Below, piece by piece: positions 58,566 through 64,000 of a DNA stretch of 64,000 bases; the first letter of the stretch is position 1, and every line of letters begins with the position of its first letter. The notes under the pieces were generated by a model that ran no database searches, was not told where the DNA came from, and saw nothing but the letters and a program-made list of their open reading frames with translations. Source of the DNA: an uncultured Eubacteriales bacterium (GTDB taxonomy: Bacteria; Bacillota; Clostridia; TANB77; CAG-508). The stretch lies in assembly GCA_905203305.1 (NCBI GenBank), contig CAJKVH010000005.1, forward strand, positions 30,910-94,909. Reading direction: 5' to 3'. The translations under genes and the position numbers were made by a program.

Positions 58566-58616
58566 TAAAAGCTAGGTGGCAAGGCATTTTATTTTGCCAC
58601 CCCTCTAGCTTTTTTA
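58566..58616 (-). terminator. Hairpin between gap and pgk
   Basis: A long stem (AAAGCTAG..GTGGCAA with TTGCCACCTAGCTTT) with a T-rich tail, just after the gap stop. It could end most gap transcripts and so set a higher gap to pgk ratio. Confidence 0.75.
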
Positions 58617-58628
58617 CTTTATTTCTTA

Positions 58629-59648
58629 TTATTTTTCTAATTCAGCAAAATATTTTATTGTTCTAACCATTTGGCTAGTATATGAATTTTCGTTATCATA
58701 CCAAGAAACTACTTGTACTTGATATGTGTCATCATCTATTTTTTGTACCATTGTTTGTGTACTATCAAATAATGATCCATATCTCATTCCTATAACATCT
58801 GAAGAAACTAATTCTTCTTCTGTATAACCAAATGATTCATTTGATGCTGCTTTCATAGCACTATTAATTGATTCAACTGTTATATCTCTTCCTTTTACAA
58901 CTGCTACTAATATTGTTGTAGATCCTGTTGGTACTGGAACACGTTGAGCTGATCCTATTAATTTTCCATTTAATTCAGGAATAACTAATCCGATTGCTTT
59001 AGCAGCTCCTGTTGAGTTAGGAACTATATTTACTGCTGCAGCTCTTGCTCTTCTTAAATTTCCTTTTCTATGTGGACCATCTAATAACATTTGATCTCCT
59101 GTGTATGCATGTATTGTTGACATTATACCAGATTGTATTGGTGCATAATCATTTAATGCTTTAGCCATTGGTGCTAAGCAGTTTGTTGTACATGATGCTG
59201 CTGATATTATTTTATCTTCTGGTGTTAATATATCTTGGTTTACATTATATACTACTGTTGGTAAGTCTTTTCCAGCTGGTGCTGAAATTACAACTCTTTT
59301 TGCTCCTGCATTTATATGAGCCATAGCTTTATCTTTTGATGTATAGAATCCTGTACATTCTAATACTACATCTACTCCGATTTCTCCCCATGGAAGCTCA
59401 TTTGCATCTGCTTTTGCATATATTTTTATAGTTTTTCCATCAACTGTAATTGAATCTTCTCCTGCTACTACTGTATCTGCTTTTTCATATTTTCCTTGTG
59501 CAGAATCATATTTTAATAGATGTGCTAGCATTGATGGGCTTGTTAAGTCGTTTATTGCAACTATTTCATACCCTTCTGCTCCAAACATTTGTCTAAATGC
59601 TAGACGTCCTATACGTCCAAATCCATTAATGGCTACTTTAACTGACAT
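58629..59648 (-). CDS. gap: Glyceraldehyde-3-phosphate dehydrogenase
   Basis: 339 residues. The NAD-binding start VAINGFGRIGRLAFR, the catalytic cysteine in SAASCTTNCLAPMAK, the phosphate-binding HAYTGDQ and the C-terminal SWYDNENSYTSQMVRT are all canonical. It oxidises glyceraldehyde 3-phosphate to 1,3-bisphosphoglycerate. It is the first gene of the glycolytic set, with AAAGGAGG before the ATG. The promoter would lie in the 245 nt shared divergently with the small plus-strand ORF. Confidence 0.98.
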   Translation of the reverse strand: MSVKVAINGFGRIGRLAFRQMFGAEGYEIVAINDLTSPSMLAHLLKYDSAQGKYEKADTVVAGEDSITVDGKTIKIYAKADANELPWGEIGVDVVLECTGFYTSKDKAMAHINAGAKRVVISAPAGKDLPTVVYNVNQDILTPEDKIISAASCTTNCLAPMAKALNDYAPIQSGIMSTIHAYTGDQMLLDGPHRKGNLRRARAAAVNIVPNSTGAAKAIGLVIPELNGKLIGSAQRVPVPTGSTTILVAVVKGRDITVESINSAMKAASNESFGYTEEELVSSDVIGMRYGSLFDSTQTMVQKIDDDTYQVQVVSWYDNENSYTSQMVRTIKYFAELEK

Positions 59649-59893
59649 AAAAAATTCCTCCTTTAAACATACTATATCTATTGTATGTTTTTACATTTTT
59701 GTTTATTGTTGCCTTTTTTAGGCATTTTTATTCTATAACAAGTTAAGAAATATTTCAAGGGGTTTAAAGTATTTTTTATGCTTATTTTTTTACTTTTTTC
59801 GAGTTTTTTAACAGTTTTCGACAATTTTTGCAAACTTTTTGTTATATACTACGCTTTAAGGTCTTTTGACCTTAGATCGGAGGTGGAAAAGTA

Positions 59894-60025
59894 ATGCCCA
59901 AAGATCGAAAGAGAAAAAGGACTTTTGATTGCGATAAGTTTTTACATACTTTTTTTAAACGTCTAAAAAATATTTATTGCATCTTAAAAGTTCTAAAAGA
60001 CATTTTTGGACTTTTCCAAAAATAA
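59894..60025 (+). CDS. 43-residue basic protein, the only plus-strand gene
   Basis: GGAGGTGG lies 9 nt before the ATG and a strong terminator begins just after the TAA, so this is a complete small transcription unit. The product starts MPKDRKRKRTFDCDKFLHTF and continues with a basic amphipathic segment ending FGLFQK. A hairpin (AAGGTC-TTTT-GACCTT, about 59858-59873) precedes the ribosome site. No family recognised. It could alternatively be a small RNA with a fortuitous ORF. Confidence 0.6.
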   Translation: MPKDRKRKRTFDCDKFLHTFFKRLKNIYCILKVLKDIFGLFQK

Positions 60026-60058
60026 AAAAACAGGCACGTGCAGGTGCCTGTTTTTTTG
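60024..60058 (+). terminator. Terminator of the small plus-strand gene
   Basis: CAGGCAC and GTGCCTG form a GC-rich 7-bp stem with A runs before and seven T after, a classic rho-independent terminator in plus orientation. Confidence 0.85.
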
Positions 60059-60192
60059 GTCTTTTGATCTCTTTTCGAGATTTATTTTTTGAAAAAGTTT
60101 TGCCCATTCCTATTAATCATACTATATATCATAAAAATTTGCAACAAAAATTTCAAAAAAGTTTAAAATTTTGCTCGACAAAATTCTACATA

Positions 60193-60939
60193 TCATTTTC
60201 TCTTCTTAACATTAATATCTCCAAATAGTTCATTTTGCTCTGTTTCGACTTTGCTTCTTCTTGATAATTCAAGTAAGCCCGAAAAAGCAGTTACAACTTC
60301 TTGCCTATTATGTTTTTGAATTGAAAATAATTTATTAAATACAAAACTTTTATTTTTAATTAACTCTTTAAACATTTCTTTTACTTTACTTACAACTGTA
60401 TATGTATCTGTTATTGCTATTTTTTCAATATTTTTTGCATTTTCATTGACTTTATTTTGGTTCTTTTCCCAAATCTTTTTATATAGTTCAGGAATAATAT
60501 TTTCTTCGTATTTTTCTTCTAGTTGTTGTTTTGGTAATTCAATATTCTCAGGTAATTTATAAAATCTAGTTGAATTTTCATCAAAGTCTTTTCTTAACTT
60601 TTCTGTTACATCTTTATATTTTTTATATTCTATAATTCTTCTAATTAATTCGTCTTCTGATATTTCTTCTTCTTCGTCTTGCTTACTTGGCAATAACTTT
60701 TTAGATTTTATATAAAGGAGAGTTGATGCTAATGTTAAAAATTCACTTGCAACTTCTAGGTTTAGTTCTTGTGCTTTATTTATAAGTTCTATATATTGGT
60801 TTGTTATTTCATCTAATTTTATGTCATATATGCTCATCTTGTTTTTTTCAATTAAATTACATAGTAAATCAAGTGGACCTTCAAAATTATCAAGTTTTAT
60901 TGCATATTTTTTTGTTTCTAATGTTAGTATACTTGGCAT
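60193..60939 (-). CDS. scpA: Segregation and condensation protein A
   Basis: 248 residues, kleisin. The N-terminal signature DNFEGPLDLLCNLIEKNKM binds the SMC neck, LTLASTLLYIKSKKLLP follows, and the C-terminal winged helix (VTAFSGLLELSRRSKVETEQ) binds the SMC head. With SMC and ScpB it compacts chromosomes. scpB is not in the window. It follows pnp by 20 nt and may be co-transcribed with it. Confidence 0.95.
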   Translation of the reverse strand: MPSILTLETKKYAIKLDNFEGPLDLLCNLIEKNKMSIYDIKLDEITNQYIELINKAQELNLEVASEFLTLASTLLYIKSKKLLPSKQDEEEEISEDELIRRIIEYKKYKDVTEKLRKDFDENSTRFYKLPENIELPKQQLEEKYEENIIPELYKKIWEKNQNKVNENAKNIEKIAITDTYTVVSKVKEMFKELIKNKSFVFNKLFSIQKHNRQEVVTAFSGLLELSRRSKVETEQNELFGDINVKKRK

Positions 60940-60958
60940 TTTTTCTCCTTTCTGTTTT

Positions 60959-63124
60959 TTATTCTTCTATATTATTTTCTTCAGTTTCTTCTTTTTTCTC
61001 TTCTTCTACAACATCTTCTCTTTTTTCTCTAAGCTCATTCATAGCAAGATTTATTCTTCCTTGATTATCTATTTCAATTACTTTTACTGTTACTTTTTCT
61101 CCAATTTGAATATAATCTTCTACTCTTCTTATATGTTCTTTAGCTATTTTTGAAATATGAAGTAAACCTTCTTTTCCATTTCCTAAATCTACAAATGCTC
61201 CATAAGATGTAATTCTTGTAACTGCTCCATAATAGATTCCACCAACTTCTATTTCGCGAACAATATCTTCTATCATATCTAAAGCATCATAAGCTTTTTC
61301 GCTGTTTTCCCCATAGATATAAACTTGTCCATCTTCTTCTATATCTATTTTTACACCTGTTTCATCTATAATTTTATTTATTACTTTTCCACCAGCACCT
61401 ATTACGTCTTTTATTTTTTCTGGTTTAATTTTTGTTGTTATTATTTTTGGTGCATATTTTGATAGTTCTTCTCTTGGCTCGCCTAAAACTGGTAACATTA
61501 TATCATTTAATATATATATACGAGCTTTGTGTGTTCTTTCAAATGCTTCTTTTATTATGTCATATGATAATCCATCTACTTTTATATCAACTTGTATTGC
61601 TGTAATTCCTTTTTCTGTTCCACCAACTTTAAAGTCCATGTCTCCGAAAAAATCTTCTATTCCTTGTATATCTGTCATCATTACATAATTATCTGGATTT
61701 TCAGGGTCTGTTATTAATCCTGTTGAAATTCCAGCTACTGGTCTTTTTATTGGAACACCTGCGTCCATTAATGATAATGTACTTGCACATATGCTTCCTT
61801 GTGATGTAGATCCATTTGATGATAAGATTTCTGATACAACTCTTATACTGTATGGAAATTCTTCTACTGATGGTAATACTGGAACTAATGCTTTTTCTGC
61901 TAATGCTCCATGTCCTATTTCACGTCTTCCAGGTCCACGTGAAGTTCTTGCTTCTCCAACAGAATATGCTGGGAAGTTATATTGATGCATATATCTTTTT
62001 GATTTTTCTAAATCTATTCCATCTAATTCTTGTTCTTCACTTACCATTCCAAGTGTTGTAATTGACATTACTTGTGTTAGTCCTCTTGTGAACATTGCGC
62101 TTCCATGTACTCTTGGAAGTAATCCAACTTCACATGATAGTGGTCTTATTTCATCTAGAGTTCTTCCATCAACACGTTTGTGTTCATAGAATATCATATC
62201 TCTTACTACTTTTTTCTCTAATTTATATAAAGCTTCTCCTATATTTGATTTATCTTCTTCAAATTTTTCTTCTCCGAATTTTTCTTTATATTCTTCATTT
62301 ACTTTTTCTGTTAATTTATCAACATTGTTATCTCTTACTTGTTTATCTCTTTCTGTAACTGCTGTTTTCATGTCTTCTTTGTAGTTTTCTGATAAATAAT
62401 CATATATTTCAGGTATAACTGCAAATGATTTGTATTCGAATTTTGGCTTTCCTATTTCTTCTTTCATTTTAGAAATAAATTCGCATAATTTTCTTATTTC
62501 AACATGAGCTGTTTTTATTGCTTCTAACATTTTTTCATCAGAAACTTCATTTGCTCCTGCTTCTATCATTGCTATTTTATCATATGTTCCTGCAACTGTT
62601 AATGTTAAATCACTTTTTTCTCTTTGTTCTACAGTTGGGTTTATTATAATTTCGTCATCTACTAAACCTACATTTACTGCTGCTGTTGGTCCACCAAATG
62701 GAATATCTGATATAGATAGTGCAGCTGATGCTCCGATCATAGCAGCAACTTCTGGTGAATTATCTTGTTCTACAGATAAAACTGTACATACAACTACAAC
62801 ATCATTTCTGAAGTCTTTTGGGAATAGTGGTCTTAAAGGTCTATCTATTGCTCTTGATGTTAATATTGCTTTGTCTGATGGTTTTCCTTCTCTTTTTGTG
62901 TATGATCCTGGAATTTTTCCTACTGAATATAATTTTTCTTCAAAATCTACTGATAATGGAAAGAAGTCAATTCCTTCTTTTGGTTCTTTTGATGCTGTTA
63001 CATTTACCATAACAACAGTATCTCCATATCTTACTAAAACACTTCCATTTGCTAATGAAGCCATTTTTCCTGTTTCTATTGTTAATTTTCTTCCTGCAAG
63101 TTCTGTTTCATAAACTTTAAACAT
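60959..63124 (-). CDS. pnp: Polyribonucleotide nucleotidyltransferase (PNPase)
   Basis: 721 residues with two RNase PH domains (first at the N-terminus; second with RGPGRREIGHGALAEKAL and SSNGSTSQGSICAST), a KH domain (KIKDVIGAGGKVINKIIDET) and a C-terminal S1 domain (GAVTRITSYGAFVDLGNGKE), then an acidic tail. It degrades RNA phosphorolytically from the 3' end. It follows rpsO in the conserved rpsO-pnp order. The AAAAAGGAG site precedes the ATG. Confidence 0.98.
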   Translation of the reverse strand: MFKVYETELAGRKLTIETGKMASLANGSVLVRYGDTVVMVNVTASKEPKEGIDFFPLSVDFEEKLYSVGKIPGSYTKREGKPSDKAILTSRAIDRPLRPLFPKDFRNDVVVVCTVLSVEQDNSPEVAAMIGASAALSISDIPFGGPTAAVNVGLVDDEIIINPTVEQREKSDLTLTVAGTYDKIAMIEAGANEVSDEKMLEAIKTAHVEIRKLCEFISKMKEEIGKPKFEYKSFAVIPEIYDYLSENYKEDMKTAVTERDKQVRDNNVDKLTEKVNEEYKEKFGEEKFEEDKSNIGEALYKLEKKVVRDMIFYEHKRVDGRTLDEIRPLSCEVGLLPRVHGSAMFTRGLTQVMSITTLGMVSEEQELDGIDLEKSKRYMHQYNFPAYSVGEARTSRGPGRREIGHGALAEKALVPVLPSVEEFPYSIRVVSEILSSNGSTSQGSICASTLSLMDAGVPIKRPVAGISTGLITDPENPDNYVMMTDIQGIEDFFGDMDFKVGGTEKGITAIQVDIKVDGLSYDIIKEAFERTHKARIYILNDIMLPVLGEPREELSKYAPKIITTKIKPEKIKDVIGAGGKVINKIIDETGVKIDIEEDGQVYIYGENSEKAYDALDMIEDIVREIEVGGIYYGAVTRITSYGAFVDLGNGKEGLLHISKIAKEHIRRVEDYIQIGEKVTVKVIEIDNQGRINLAMNELREKREDVVEEEKKEETEENNIEE

Positions 63125-63254
63125 AAATTTTTTCTCCTTTTTTTGATTTTTTCTTTTTACACCCTTTTTTAGTTTATTATTAGCATGTAACCTCTATAAT
63201 ATGTTTAACTTAAACACATTATACAAGCTACACTTAGGCTAATACATAAACTTT

Positions 63255-63290
63255 AAAAATAGAGGGCAAACTTCCACCTGCCCCCTTGTT
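63255..63290 (-). terminator. Hairpin between rpsO and pnp
   Basis: GGGGGCA and TGCCCTC form a stem with a 10-nt loop followed by TATTTTT on the minus strand, directly after the rpsO stop. Confidence 0.65.
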
Positions 63291-63295
63291 ATTAA

Positions 63296-63562
63296 TTATT
63301 TTCTTAATCCTAATTTTGCAACTATTTCTCTATATCTGTTAATGTCTTTTTTAGCTAAGTAGTTTAATAGGTTTCTTCTTTTACCAACCATTTTTAAAAG
63401 TCCTCTTCTTGAATGGTTATCTTTTTTATGAACTTTTAAGTGCTCTGTTAGTTCATTGATTCTTTCTGTTAAAAGAGCGATTTGTACTTCTGGTGATCCA
63501 GTATCTTTTTCATCTCTTTTATATTTAGCTATTATTTCTGCTTTTGATTCTTTAGATATCAT
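63296..63562 (-). CDS. rpsO: 30S ribosomal protein S15
   Basis: 88 residues, standard length. TGSPEVQIALLTERINELT and HSRRGLLKMVGKRRNLLNYL are the conserved S15 segments that bind 16S rRNA. A very strong AGGAGG site precedes the ATG. The 235 nt upstream, to the end of the variable protein, would hold its promoter; I see nothing else in it. Confidence 0.98.
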   Translation of the reverse strand: MISKESKAEIIAKYKRDEKDTGSPEVQIALLTERINELTEHLKVHKKDNHSRRGLLKMVGKRRNLLNYLAKKDINRYREIVAKLGLRK

Positions 63563-63797
63563 TTTTTACACCTCCTATTTTTTTCTTTTCTCCTTAAACC
63601 TGGTTTAAAATCGGGTGTCTTAATTATTTAACTAAGTTTAAGGAATTTTTTTACATTTGATATTTTACTACATTTTTCTTGTTTTGGCAAGTGTTTGTTT
63701 GATTTTTTTGCTAAAATTTCAGACAAAATTTAGATATATATTATTTTTACTTTATATCATTGATTTTAGTTAAAATCAGAAATTTCTATATTTTTGA

Positions 63798-64000
63798 TTA
63801 CTCTACTACCAGCACACTACGGAAACCGTACGTGGCCGTAGTAGATGCCGTAGCCAAAATCGTCGTCAAACGCGAACACTCCCGCATTTGACCCATAAGA
63901 CCAATAAGAGCCACGAGTGAAAAACGGCCCAGAGGTATCATTATCTGTCCAATCACCATTCCATCCTGGTGTTTCATTCATTGCATCTCCATATATATCT
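63798..64000 (-). CDS. 3' end of a DGR-type variable surface protein, with CGG +1 shift (partial)
   Basis: The gene enters from the right edge in the frame giving WNGDWTDNDTSGPFFTRGSY, then SNAGVFAFDDDFGYGIYYGH and V, the familiar formylglycine-enzyme/C-type-lectin variable end. It then meets CGG TTT CCG TAG. Skipping the C of CGG (63828) gives GGT TTC CGT, i.e. GFRSVLVVE and stop at 63798, matching the usual GFRxVL ending of these proteins. GC content in 63810-63930 is well above the surroundings, as in DGR variable repeats. It is a different type from the 47947 repeat. Confidence 0.7.
63826..63828 (-). other. Putative +1 recoding site (CGG) in the right-edge variable protein
   Basis: Codon order GTA-CGG-TTT-CCG-TAG upstream; GGT follows in the skipped frame. 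The family ending GFR starts exactly at that glycine. Confidence 0.55.

Overview
This is a low-GC (roughly 30% by eye) Gram-positive chromosomal segment. Sporulation genes (spoIIAA, spoIIAB, sigF, spoIID), T-box control of valS, AGGAGG-type ribosome sites and the gene content point to a spore-forming-lineage member of the Clostridia, probably one of the uncultured gut groups (lineage is inference). Every recognised gene but one is read from the minus strand, so the text below follows transcription from high to low coordinates.

Layout, low to high coordinates. 1-3.7 kb: transglutaminase-like exported protein, an LAKTG-anchored protein, ychF, tRNA-Thr and a small membrane protein. 3.7-9 kb: ldh, argS, trpS, cysS. 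9-14.5 kb: a class A penicillin-binding protein with an Ig-like tail, then spoIID, sigF, spoIIAB and spoIIAA. 14.6-18.5 kb: valS with its T-box leader, then an Rpn-type nuclease. 18.7-42.8 kb: a divergent F1-type ATPase cluster (alpha, beta, gamma, epsilon, a b-delta fusion and a c-like subunit with no membrane carboxylate) flanked by membrane-anchored exported proteins, two of them giant (about 1,900 and 3,414 residues). 43-51.4 kb: pilin-like surface proteins and a decayed 6.07-kb integrative element carrying a diversity-generating retroelement (DGR). 51.6-59.6 kb: glycolysis genes gap, pgk, tpiA, gpmI, eno with a Nudix hydrolase, a guanylate-kinase-like protein and a YezG-like protein. 59.9-63.6 kb: a 43-codon plus-strand ORF, scpA, pnp, rpsO. 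The right edge holds the 3' end of another DGR-type variable protein.

Main discovery candidate. Four genes (spoIID, sigF, the giant GLUG adhesin and the variable protein at the right edge) are each broken by one apparent +1 frameshift. In all four, the family's conserved sequence resumes exactly if the first base of an in-frame CGG codon is skipped and the following GGN is read as glycine; the preceding codon always ends in A. Scanning every CGG on the coding strand by eye, I found no other in-frame CGG in any gene of the window. This suggests that CGG is not an ordinary arginine codon here but a site of +1 recoding.

Second candidate. The F1-like ATPase keeps its catalytic motifs but lacks a recognisable subunit a and the rotor carboxylate, and it sits among exported proteins that share an extracellular domain. 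It is unlikely to be an ordinary ATP synthase.

Third. The DGR has a clear template/variable repeat pair: 22 of 23 differences lie at template adenines. Its reverse transcriptase is truncated and abuts the C-terminal half of a large serine recombinase. The inferred att junctions show the element entered the N-terminal helix of a pilin-like gene.
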